Source: Trichosporon coremiiforme
Taxonomy: Eukaryota; Basidiomycota; Tremellomycetes; Trichosporonales; Trichosporonaceae
Direction: 5' to 3'
Assembly: GCA_039545355.1 (NCBI GenBank)
Contig: BCJJ01000016.1
Span: 496,001 to 560,000, forward strand
Length of the DNA: 64,000 bases
Numbering within the stretch: position 1 is the stretch's first letter; each line of letters begins with the position of its first letter. Below, in pieces: positions 53,873 through 63,338 of this stretch. A model generated the notes under the pieces. That model was not told the origin of the DNA. It saw only the letters and a list, made by a program, of their open reading frames with translations, and made no database searches. A program made the translations under genes and the position numbers.

Positions 53873-56364
53873 TTACTGGACGGTCCAGTTGTATGGCTGG
53901 AAGCGCGTGCCGAGCTCCCGAGCGCGGTCCTTGTTCAGTGCGCGGTCGACGCGTGCAGGCCGCATCCAGCGCCGCGGCTCGGCGCCGATCAGGTTGCCTA
54001 TAACCTCAGCCGCAAAGTAGGGCGGGAACTTGCCGCCGCCCCTGTCGCCGTCGTCGCCCTCTTCAGTCGCCATGTCCACGCCCTCGATGACGTGCCCATA
54101 GCCTTTCTCGCCCTTGTAGTCCCACTGCACCATGAAGTACGGCAGGTTGGACACCATGGCGCGGCGGAAGGGGCGCTGCGAAAATTCGATCACCTTCTTG
54201 TGCTGGCTCCACTCGGACTCGACCTGCATCAGACTCTCGCGGAAGTACGCTGGGAGGTCTGCGAACACGTCTGCCGGCACGGGCACGCACTCGATGACCG
54301 TGTGCCGCTGCTGGCGGAAGGAGAGCACAGTCTCGAAGAACACAACGCCCTGGTTCTTCTCCGCAAACATGCGCATCAGGCACTTCATGAAGTTGCGGAT
54401 CTCGTCCCAGTCCTCGTCGTCCAGCTCCAGTGTGCTAAGCGCATGCTGGATAGGAACGATCAGGCAGTGTCCGGGTGTTAGCTCCTCGTACACCGTACAC
54501 GAGAGATAGGTCCTCTTGCCGAGTGCGATGATCGCAGTCTCCGGAAGCCTTGGCGGGTCCGCCTCATCGTGCCAACAGTATGGGCACTCGTCGAGTGCCT
54601 TCTGCGTTCGCTTGTAGTCTGTCGTTAGTTCACGTCTGAGACCGCGCTAACTCACCGTTGATAGCGAAGGCGCGCTTCATGGCGTCTGTCCGCATTCTCT
54701 TGCGAGCAAGCCGCTCAGAGTTCTCGTCCATGTACTCGAGATCGGCTTGGAAGCGGCCGTCTCGCGCGATCTGCGCGGCCATCTCGGCGTCGAGGTTCTT
54801 TTGGTCGCTGGCGCCTCCACCAAACTTCTCCTGCCGTACCATCTCGTCCAGCGTCATGTCATCGTCGTCCGCGTTGTACCGGATGATGTTGCCCTCCCTG
54901 TCACGACTTTCGAACTGATGTCAGCTTCACCAGCGCGGCAGCTTCTTACCTTCGGGTCCTGGTTGCGCTTCCGGCGGTTCGGGTGCGGCGGCGACTCCTC
55001 CTTGCCGAGACCAACGTCGTAGAGCTTGCCCTGCCCGTCGAGCGTCGGCAGGACTGCAGTTTGGACGACCTTGCCACCCTCCTCTTCGACCACATCGTTC
55101 ATCCTACGGCCCTCCAGAGCTGCCTGTGACCTGAGAACTTCCTTCTCGTACTGTTTCTCGAGCTCCTCCGCGCCCGGCTCATCCATCAGCTTCGCGCGCA
55201 GCACCTTGGCCTGCAACCGGTTCAGCTCCTCCGTGCTCATGGCCGTGGCGGAAGTGATACCCTGGGGTGTGAAGACGGAAGGAATGGGCGTCTTCGCAGG
55301 CGTACCGTAGCTCTCTTGCCGCTTCAGAGCGTCGACACGGCTTGCGCCCGCGGCGCTGCCGGTTCCAGCACCGCCTGGAGCGGGGCTCTCGCCAGGGCGA
55401 CGGAAGCCTTGCCGGCTACCGGGACGTGAGTCGTCGTTGAACACCATCCGCCGCACCGGGTCCGGCGTCGCGCGGCTGGGAGTTGCACGACTCGGCGTGC
55501 CAGACTTGGAAGCGGTGCGGCTGCGGCGCCGAGAGTCGCGGTCGTCCAGGAAGCGCTTCTCGTCGAGCGCCTGCTCATACTCCTCCATCGAGGCGTAGCG
55601 TTCCAGCGCAATGGACTCGACAGGAACGCCCTGCTCCTCCGCCTGCTCGTTCAAACGGCGCAGCTTCATCATGCGCCATTGGTAGCCGGGTCCTCCGGGG
55701 ACGAACTTCTTCTCTGGTCGTCAGCTGGCAGAACAAACGTGAGGCTCACCTTCCGTAGCATACTCGTCCACAGACTTTCCTTCGAGCAGCTGCGTGTTCA
55801 ACTCGTACTTGCTGTGTTGCGGCTTGGGAGGTTCCTTGATGGTCAGCACTTCTGAGCCGCGGGACTACTCACAATCTCTTCCTTCCGCTTGTGCTCGACA
55901 CCAAAGCCGGTGAACAGGTCGTCTCCGCCCATCCAATCCCTTCCAGATCCTCCAGCAGCTCTCTCACCCTGTTCCTCTACCTCTGCAGGCTTGTCATCAT
56001 CCGGCCCCTTCTCAACCCACTCGTCTCCCTCCTCCCGCTTCCGCTCCTTCCTCTCCTTGCGCTCGCGTTCGCGACGTTCCTCCCTCTCCCGTCGTGCACG
56101 CTTACGCTCCCGGCGCTCCTCAGATGTCTCTCTACGCTCACGATCACGGTCCCGATCACGACGGTCGCGGTCGCGGTGCCGATCCCGATCCTTGTGGTCA
56201 CGTTCCCGAGAGCGCGATCGCCTTCTCTCCCTGTCACGATCACGGTCGCGATGTCGGTCACGGTCGCGGTTACGTTCGTCCCGGCGATGGCGGTCACTCC
56301 TGTCTCTATCTTTCCTGTCGCTGTCGCGCTCTCGTCGCGGCGACGGTGATCGAGAGTCGCCCAT
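53873..56364 (-). CDS. CWF19: Cwf19-like pre-mRNA splicing factor (CWF19L2 family)
   Basis: Spliceosome-associated protein of late splicing and intron-lariat handling. The start MGDSRSPSPRRERDSDRKDR at 56364 opens an Arg/Asp/Glu/Ser repeat domain of about 110 residues (RDRDRHRDRDRDRERR), typical of splicing factors. After short introns come KYELNTQLLEGKSVDEYATE, then GGPGYQWRMMKLRRLNEQAE (family FVPGGPGYxWRMxKLRR). A Ser/Pro-rich linker and DMTLDEMVRQEKFGGG follow. The C-terminal CwfJ part 1 contains CPYCWHDE, a zinc-type CxxC, and KRTYLSC. It includes LTPGHCLIVPIQHALSTLEL with the HIT-like histidines. CwfJ part 2 includes QRPFRRAMVSNLPYFMVQWD, HVIEGVD and FPPYFAAEVIGNLIG. About 750 residues. 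Genes of this family in yeasts keep both CwfJ domains, as here. Confidence 0.93.
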
Positions 56365-56857
56365 GGTTGTTTAAGTGGGCCAAACTGAGTATCGAGCTTC
56401 AGCAGATATGACGTCTCACCAAAACAATCAGCGGCAACGGGACCAAAATGTTGGAAGTCTGGCTATCCGACTGTCTAGTGCTCTTGGTGCTTCATCTGCA
56501 AGCTTCATCTCGATGCATGTCCTCTCGACATACGTGCGGCATATGAGAGTGTCAATGATGGGGGAATGTGGATTGTGATGATGTCGAGGGGCTGGAGCAG
56601 TTGCCCTCGAGTGCTAGCTATTGCTATGTCCGGATGATACTATGGCAAGGCAGTGTACGAAAACTCATGTAGATGTTGTGATGTAATCCTTGCGTACGCG
56701 ATTCTAGGGGCGTCGACAGCCCGCGACAGATTGCTGTCATTATTATGGCCGTCGCACCATGACGATCAGAGAGGAAAAGTTAAAAATCTGGTAATAAGAC
56801 AGACTAGTCGGTCGTTAGAGAAGAAACGGGTATATTGTCAGGCGTTGAGGGATTGGC
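56365..56857. other. intergenic between importin alpha and Cwf19 genes
   Basis: Both flanking genes are on the minus strand, so this is the upstream region of Cwf19 and the 3' side of importin alpha. No other feature was seen. Confidence 0.45.
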
Positions 56858-58915
56858 TTAGTTGCCGCCGAAGTTGAAGCCACCCTGAGGAGCAGCAACG
56901 TTGGATTGGAAGGCGTACTGTCCAGTGGAGTCGACGGCGGGAGCGGCATCGCCCTCCTCCTCGTCCTCGTCCTCGGGGAAGAACTCTGTCGACGTTAGCG
57001 ACATTCCACCGCATTGCAATGGGAAACTCACTGTCCATAATGTAGAAGCACTTCTTGTAAATCTCGAGGTTCTCGTGGTGCTGGAGGTTGTGGATGGCGA
57101 CCATGCCACCAGCCTCCTCGACGTACTGGGCGTACTGGTTGACGGCGCCGGGTCCAGCGTTCTCCTTGTCGATCTCACCAACCTTGAGAATGTTCTCAAG
57201 ACCATCGAGGGCGACCTGGATAATCTTGTTGTCCATGGACTGGAGGAGGTCGCACATGGGCTTGATGCAGCCCTGGTTGACCAGATAGCGAATCTGAGTG
57301 GGCTCAGAGAGACCGCCGGAGGTAGCGTTCGAGATAGCCCAGCAAGCCTCCTTCTTAGTCTTGAAGTCGGCGTTCTGGAGGATGTTGATGAGGGGAGGGA
57401 TAATGTTGGCGTCGATGATGGCCTGGATCTGCTGAGGAGAGCCGGCGGTGATGTTGGAAATAGTCCAGCACGCCTCCTTGCGGATACCGTCCTTGGGGGA
57501 CGACAGGAGAGAAAGGAGGGCAGGGAGAGCTCCAGACATGATCACGACCTGGGTCTGGAGGTCGTCACCGGTGACGATGTTTCCGACCGAGCGGAGGGCG
57601 GGGGTCTGAACGGCAGTCGAGGGGTGCATCAGGAGGTCAACAAGACGACGGCAGACACCGCTCTCGATGACGGCCTGGATCTTGTCGTTGGTTCCGTCAG
57701 AGAGGTAAGAAATGGCCCAGCAGGCGTCGATGAGGACCTCGTCATCGAGCGAGTAGATGAGCTTGGAGAGAACAGGAAGGGCCGGCGAGATGAGCTCCCA
57801 GTTGGGCTGCGGGGACTTGCCGCGGCAGAAGTTGGAAAGAGTCCAGGTAGCGTTGCGGAGCATGGAAAGCTTGTGGTTCTCGGAGAGAAGCTGGAGGAGG
57901 GGCTGGAGAGCACCCTGGTTGAGGACGTAGTCGCGGCACTTGGCAGAGTCACCGGCAATGTTACCCAGGGCCCAGACAGCCTGCTCACGAACGTCGAGGA
58001 CGGACGAAGACAGGAGCTGGATGAACAGAGGAACGGCACCAGCGGCGATAACAACCTGGGTGTGGTCGCTCGTTCCAGAGGCAATGTTGGTTAAAGCCCA
58101 GGCGGCCTCGAACTGGAGCATGGTGTTGGTCGACGAGAGGAACTCGACGAAGCGGGGGACGACGCCGACCTCGATCACGCGGTCAATAGGGGGGTTCTTC
58201 TCCTTCGAGAGCAGCTTGCGGAACTTCGTAGTAGCCTCGAGCTGCGTCTCCTGGTCGTTCGAGTAGATGGCCTGAATCATCTGGGGAAGCTGAGTTCCAA
58301 GCTGGTCATCGCCCAGGTCCTCGACGTCGTCATCAGAGTCAAGATCATCGCCGACAGGCTGGAAGTTACGACGCTTGGCGATAGACTCCTCGCGCTGTGC
58401 AACGGTTAGCGTTTGCCACCCATACGCGGTCAACGGATTCCAACAAGGTGGGGTCCGGTGAGAGGCTTGAGCTCGACGGAAGGCCAAACTTGCAGCTGGC
58501 CCACTAGCAGCAGACAGCGCACAGTACAATGGCGGCGGCGACCAGGACCAATTGATCGCAAGCGGCGCCCTTCTCTCTCATTCCGTTGACTGTGAAACCA
58601 GAGTTCACTCACCTTTTGCCTTCTGATCTCAACCTGAGCCTCCTCACGCCTACGACGGAGCTGGGGGTGTCAGCGTGTGCTCACATGTTTGCTTTGGTAA
58701 GGGCCAGTTGACGGTGGAAGTTTGCCAGGTGGCGGTCAAGGGTGACCACGCGGGACGTCCAACCCAGTGTACCCGCTGGGTAGGTAGGACGGGCGGGGTT
58801 GATTTTGAGAGGTGGATCGTCACGTCTCGTACGGCGGCGTACGTACCTCCTGCGCAGAGAACTGGGTGCGGCCCTTGAAGTTGGCACGACGGTGGTCGAG
58901 GTTGCGAGGCTCCAT
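56858..58915 (-). CDS. SRP1: importin subunit alpha (karyopherin alpha)
   Basis: Nuclear import adaptor that binds classical NLS cargo and importin beta. The start [20 protein letters not shown] at 58915 begins the basic importin-beta-binding domain (exon 2 [16 protein letters not shown], then [14 protein letters not shown]). Introns lie within this domain. Acidic [15 protein letters not shown] leads into ten Armadillo repeats with the conserved Trp/Asn ladder. Examples are [88 protein letters not shown] and [16 protein letters not shown] last intron follows KCFYIMD, and the C-terminus is acidic ([14 protein letters not shown]) and ends GGFNFGGN. About 535 residues, normal for fungal Srp1. 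The [12 protein letters not shown] acidic tail is expected for exporter (CAS) binding. Confidence 0.96.
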
Positions 58916-59438
58916 TTTTGGTGTTCGTGGGGGGGTATTAGAGTATGGAGAGAGAAGAAAGAAGAAAACAGAGTGTTGTTGTGACCAGCGGTTGAGAAAC
59001 CAAAACGTCAGTGGACTCCCAACGAACGAGAAGGTCCCAACCGCACCGCGCAGGGTCGAGCTGTTCAGGCCCTACGCCAAGGGGCGAAAATTGGCGGGAC
59101 CAAAGCGACGAGGAACAAATCCTGCGTAGCTGCGTGCCTTCACCCTTGCAGCGTCGTCGCACCGCACCCTCCTGTGCCACGTGACCTACAATAGACACGG
59201 CGCAAGAGGTGGGCTGAATAAAGGCGAGGCGGCGACACTGGGCTGGAATAACCTGACCTACAGGCGACGACCTGGTCTAACTGGCGTGACCAGACCCAAC
59301 GACCCGGAAGAGCGGGACGAACCAGCGCAGGTGCAGCGTACAGGGGATCCGATCGAGACAGGACACAGGACGAACGATGCAGGGCACGGAGAACGGGTAC
59401 GCTTAGCTTAATGCATGCTCTGTGTTTGTGTCTGCACT
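58916..59438. other. intergenic, upstream of importin alpha and 3' side of HOP2
   Basis: Both neighbours are on the minus strand. No gene or clear promoter element was seen. The 400 bp left of HOP2 are GC-rich. Confidence 0.4.
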
Positions 59439-60506
59439 TCAAGACGCCGCTGCTGCAGCGGTCGACCCATGGGGCCGCTTCCCCAGCACCTGGGCCGTGC
59501 GTGGTTGACGAGCCGGGCGAGACCTCAGCGTCAAGGCGGGCTTGCACAGCTCGCTCTCCTCCACCTCCTTCGCGTCATCATCATCGTGCTCGATTCCCTT
59601 CTCTTCCTCCAGCTGCGCACGGTTCGCCCCACCGTCTTCGAGCGCGCCAATGAGCCTGGCCCATCAGCGATTTCCCATATCGTGTGACTCACTGATTGTA
59701 CACCTTGCGCCTCGCAGTCCATTCCTTCCGCCACTTGACCCAGCTCTTATCGACCTGATCTGCCTCTGCGCGTGACACGAGAGTGGCGCTCGACTCGTAC
59801 TGCGGCTGCAGTAAGGCTCTTGCTTTCTTGTTCTGGAGTCAGTCGAAGTGTACGCCCTCGCCGAACGTACCTCCGCCTCCAGGCCAGAGATAGCCCCTTG
59901 TAGCTCGGCTGTGGGAGGCGAGCTCTCAAGCTCCTGCTGCTCTTGGGTGAGGCGCTTCAGCTCCTTCCGTTTGTCCTCCAGCAAAGCTTGGCTGGCCTTG
60001 ATTCTCGCGTCCATGTCATCCAGCTCGCTCGAATTCAGGATGTCATGCTGAGACTGGCCGGTCAGATGGGCTCAAGGGAAGGACCAACCTGCTTGTATAC
60101 GAAGATGGTCTGCTTGCCGTATGGCTTCATTGTGAGAGACCCCTTGTCTGTACGGTAAGTGGGCTGGACAATAATGGGTCTGTTCCGCACCTGCAAGCGC
60201 TGTCAGAGTCCGCTGCGCCTCCGGCTTGGTGACCTTTCCCTTGAGGTTCGCGGAAACATCGGCTGCTGCTCAGCTTTGCGTCTCATCTACCACCTACTGC
60301 TTGCATACGGGCGGTTAACCTGGTGTTAAATGGCTAAGGTATCTCTACACTTACAGATTGAAGATACTGTAGAACCATCTACAGTTAGAGTGACACACGC
60401 CACCAGTTACCTCTTCAGCTTCATATCAGCGCTTGCTTGTGACAGACGACCTACCTTCAGCACCTTTGACAGGCTTTTCCTTTGGAGCAGCCGACTTCGG
60501 CGGCAT
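59439..60506 (-). CDS. HOP2: meiotic homologous-pairing protein Hop2 (TBPIP family)
   Basis: Partner of Mnd1 that helps Rad51/Dmc1 pair homologous chromosomes in meiosis. Highly split: at least eight exons, some very small. The start MPPKSAAPKEKPVKGAEG is at 60506. The winged-helix domain is recovered only by splicing small exons: VLQYLQS, VNRPYAS, AADVSANLKGKVTKPEAQRT with LTALA, then DKGSLTMKPYGKQTIFVYKQ. The KxYGKQxIxxxxQ signature is diagnostic. A coiled coil follows (DARIKASQALLEDKRKELKR, ELQGAISGLEAEVR). Then come WVKWRKEWTARRKVYNQ and, after an intron, LIGALEDGGANRAQLEEEKG. The last exon runs to the stop at 59439. Presence of HOP2 supports a meiotic programme in the lineage. It shares a 414-bp divergent promoter region with the Tma46-like gene. 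Confidence 0.85.
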
Positions 60507-60920
60507 GATGGCCAGGTTATGCTGTTACAGTGAATGAACCAAGTGCAGCTCCCAAAAGTCGCTGCCATGCATCAACGTGGGTCTTCCTTGCGCAAGGGAG
60601 AGACAGGACGCTGATCACTCCACACCGCAGCAACGCTGGACCACCTCCACTTTGGCCACTCAAAGTGAGATGTGCCTGACAAAATTTCTTCCCAGCCAAT
60701 CCACGTGGAATGACACTGACACATCATGTCAAAGTGGAGACTGCTTAGATGGTGGTCTTGTGGTTCAGTGACATATTCGACTTCTCTACAACTTACGACC
60801 AGCGAGCGTGCGACAGCCTGTTGTCTAGACGCACGAGGACTAGACATATCGACCGGAATAGAATATAATTCGTTCCACTAAGACGGCTCGGCCACAACCA
60901 CTCTCCGTAACGTAATCAAA
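60507..60920. other. divergent promoter region of HOP2 and TMA46
   Basis: 414 bp between two start codons facing outward. It serves a meiotic and a housekeeping translation gene. No TATA box or repeated motif was noticed. Confidence 0.45.
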
Positions 60921-62102
60921 ATGCCTCCCAAAAAGAAGGCCGGCGACGACAAGGTAGGATAGACTCGGCAGTTGACCTGTGCACGAGGTAGTTGTTCCTG
61001 AGCTGACAGGCAGACCTTCGGTATGAAGAACAAGAACAAGTCTTCGAAGGTCCAGAAGTATGTTCAGCAGGTCCAGCAGCAGCAGGCGCAGGCCGGAAAG
61101 AACAAGCAGGACGTAAGTCACTGGCCTGGGTCACCAGTGAACCGAGACTAACCCCCAGATCGCGAAGCAGAAGGAGGCCGAGGCTAGGAAGAAGCAGAAG
61201 GAACTTGAGGCGGCCAAGAAGAAGATGGACGCTCAGCTCTTCGCGACTGCCCAAGTCCAGAAGGTCCCCTTCGGAACCGGTAAGCCAACAGCTCACATCG
61301 TAACTGACATTGCTAGACCCCAAGACTGTTCTTTGTGTTTACTTCAAGGCCGGTCATTGCGCCAAGGGTGAGTGAGATTCGCTGCTGCCCGACTGACAAA
61401 TCAGGCAACAAGTGCAAGTTCTCGCACGACCCCAATGTCGGACGTAAGGCCGCGAAGGTCAACATCTACGAGGATGCTCGTGAGGACAAGCAGACCGACA
61501 CGATGGACAAGTGGGACGATGAGAAGCTGCGAGAGGTCATTACGCAGAACGGACGGAAGCAGAAGACGACCACCGACATCGTGTGCAAGTACTTCGTCCA
61601 GGCGATCGAGGACTCGAAGTACGGATGGTTCTGGATCTGTCCGAACGGCGGTGACACGTGCATGTACCGACATGCCCTTCCTCCGGGCTTCGTGCTGAAG
61701 AAGGACCGCAAGAAGGAGGAGAAGGAGACGATCTCGCTGGAGGAGTTCGTCGAGGTCGAGCGCCACAAGCTCAAGCCNCCTCTCACGCCCGTCACGCCGG
61801 AGACGTTCGCGGCCTGGAAGAAGAGCAGGATAGAGAAGAAGGAGGCNGAGTCGCAGGCGATGGAGAAGGCCAAGGCCACCGCTCGCGCTGCAGGCAAGCT
61901 CACCGGCATGACTGGAAAGGACATGTTCGAGTTCGGTGGCGAGCTCTACGCCGAGGCCGAGGAGGACGCCGCCGAGGAGGAGTGGGACATCTCCCGAATG
62001 CTCGCCCGTTACGCTGAGGAGGAGGCTGAGAGGGAGAAGGAGGCTGAGGACAAGGCCAAGGCTGATGCGCTCGCCGCTGGCGTGGAGGGCGTTGCGGTGT
62101 AA
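60921..62102 (+). CDS. TMA46: CCCH zinc-finger translation factor, Tma46/ZC3H15 (DFRP1) type
   Basis: Ribosome-associated partner of the DRG1/Rbg1 GTPase. Five exons. [11 protein letters not shown], then [20 protein letters not shown], then [20 protein letters not shown] with [12 protein letters not shown], then [17 protein letters not shown] and [16 protein letters not shown]. The first CCCH finger (C-x8-C-x5-C-x3-H) is split by the intron between K and [21 protein letters not shown] with [11 protein letters not shown] is the second finger. [15 protein letters not shown] lies between the fingers. The DFRP domain follows, with [19 protein letters not shown]. The tail is Glu/Ala-rich and the stop is at 62102. 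Two ambiguous bases (N at 61778 and 61847) are both third positions of CCN and GCN codons, so the protein is still fully determined (Pro, Ala). About 350 residues. Confidence 0.94.
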
Positions 62103-62444
62103 GCAGTCCTATTCCGTAGTAGAGCACCGCGATGTAATTGCATACAACATCAATAGCATTAGGTTGCGCCGTGTGAACGGTGTATATTCTCTGAAGTGGT
62201 GGAGGGGCGGTCCCCCAGTCCCACGACACACGCAAGGTCCTCATCGGGGTCTGAACTCGGAGCTTTGGCTTCCTGACCGAGCTCAATCATTGGAAGTCGT
62301 CTCGAGCGGCTTGCGGAAAAGAGGAGGAGAGTTGTGCGGTCCTAATTCTGGTAGAGTAGTTGCACTCAGGACAATGACGCACGCTTAATGGAACTTTCCA
62401 ACAGGCTCAGGAATTCCTCAATCCTCTCGCGCTTCCAAAAAGCA
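62103..62444. other. intergenic between TMA46 and tRNA-Pro
   Basis: 3' region of TMA46. A TTTTT run on the minus strand (about 62437-62441) ends the tRNA transcript. No gene was seen. Confidence 0.45.
62436..62441 (-). terminator. RNA polymerase III terminator of tRNA-Pro
   Basis: Read on the minus strand, a run of five T lies four bases after the 3' end of the tRNA. This is the usual Pol III stop. Confidence 0.6.
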
Positions 62445-62564
62445 GGTCCTCGCCGGGATTTGAACCCGGGGCCACTCCCAAACGCCATCCGAAGATAGTT
62501 GGAGGCAAAGCTCAAGATGTTAGATCACCCTAAGAGAGTATGATAACCACTACACCACGAGAAC
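62445..62564 (-). tRNA. tRNA-Pro(AGG) with 47-nt intron
   Basis: Minus strand. The acceptor GTTCTCG pairs with CGAGGAC, including a G-U. The D-arm lies in GGTGTAGTGGTTATCAT. The anticodon stem CTCTC pairs with GGGAG. The loop TTAGGG + T puts AGG (62529-62531) at positions 34-36, so the tRNA reads proline codons. The intron 62481-62527 starts after position 37, the canonical place for nuclear tRNA introns. The T-arm CCGGG TTCAAAT CCCGG is a perfect B box. The mature form has about 73 nt. Confidence 0.85.
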
Positions 62565-63338
62565 GTCCGAAGACAGGTTGTTGTTAACTTTCCCGGCGCC
62601 GGACTATGATGAGACCTGTTCAAAATTCTCGCAGAGTGGACCATCGTGCCGTCATGCCTGCGGTATGCATCAGTAGTCCAGCTCATGAGTAACGCCAGAT
62701 GATGCTCCCTCTGCAAGAAAGCATCAGGACTGTAGGTGAGCTAAGAATGCATGAGGACGGTTGCAGATAGTGCCCACGAGCCGATGACGGCAGCGATAAG
62801 ATAACAACTTTGTAAGGGGTCCGCGGATAACAACCCGAAATGCCTTGCCTAGGTATCGTTATCCCCCAGGTACAGTTGAGACTCTGACTACAGCAAGGAC
62901 AGGGCAAGAACTGGCCCGAGCGCAGTCTGCAGCGGCGGAGGTTGTTAGGCAGCGCCAGGACTGTGATCATCGGAAATTTGGATCTCGCGGAACGGCACAG
63001 TGACGTCTCCGTGGCGCTCAGCGAAGAAGCTGATTTGTGACCCGGCCAAGTGTCCGTCATGGGCTGCGCCACTGGACATTGCACACGCCGTCCCTCGTAA
63101 CCCATGATCTTCGGCGCTCTGGCGCTCAAGGCTGTGCAGATCTCTGGCCCGCCCACGACTCAATGCGGCGCCCGATGTTATCATTCCGAGCGAGCCCGTC
63201 CAAAATTGCGGAACAGACGATGTCCGATGCGAGGTGGGCTCGTGTTTAAGCATAAAAGGTCAGAACACCTTCTTTCAATAGATCAATTCAACAAGATTGT
63301 TGCGCCAGCTCGCAGCATATTGCCTCTGGGATCTCGCC
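62565..63338. other. intergenic upstream of the repeat-protein gene
   Basis: 5' flank of the tRNA and promoter of the secreted repeat protein. GTTTAAGCATAAAAGG at 63243-63258, about 85 bp upstream of the ATG, is a plausible TATA-like element. No gene was seen. Confidence 0.4.

Noticed and set aside
56901..58094. 397-codon plus-strand frame
   Set aside because: Antisense shadow of importin alpha, which has clear Armadillo repeats on the minus strand.
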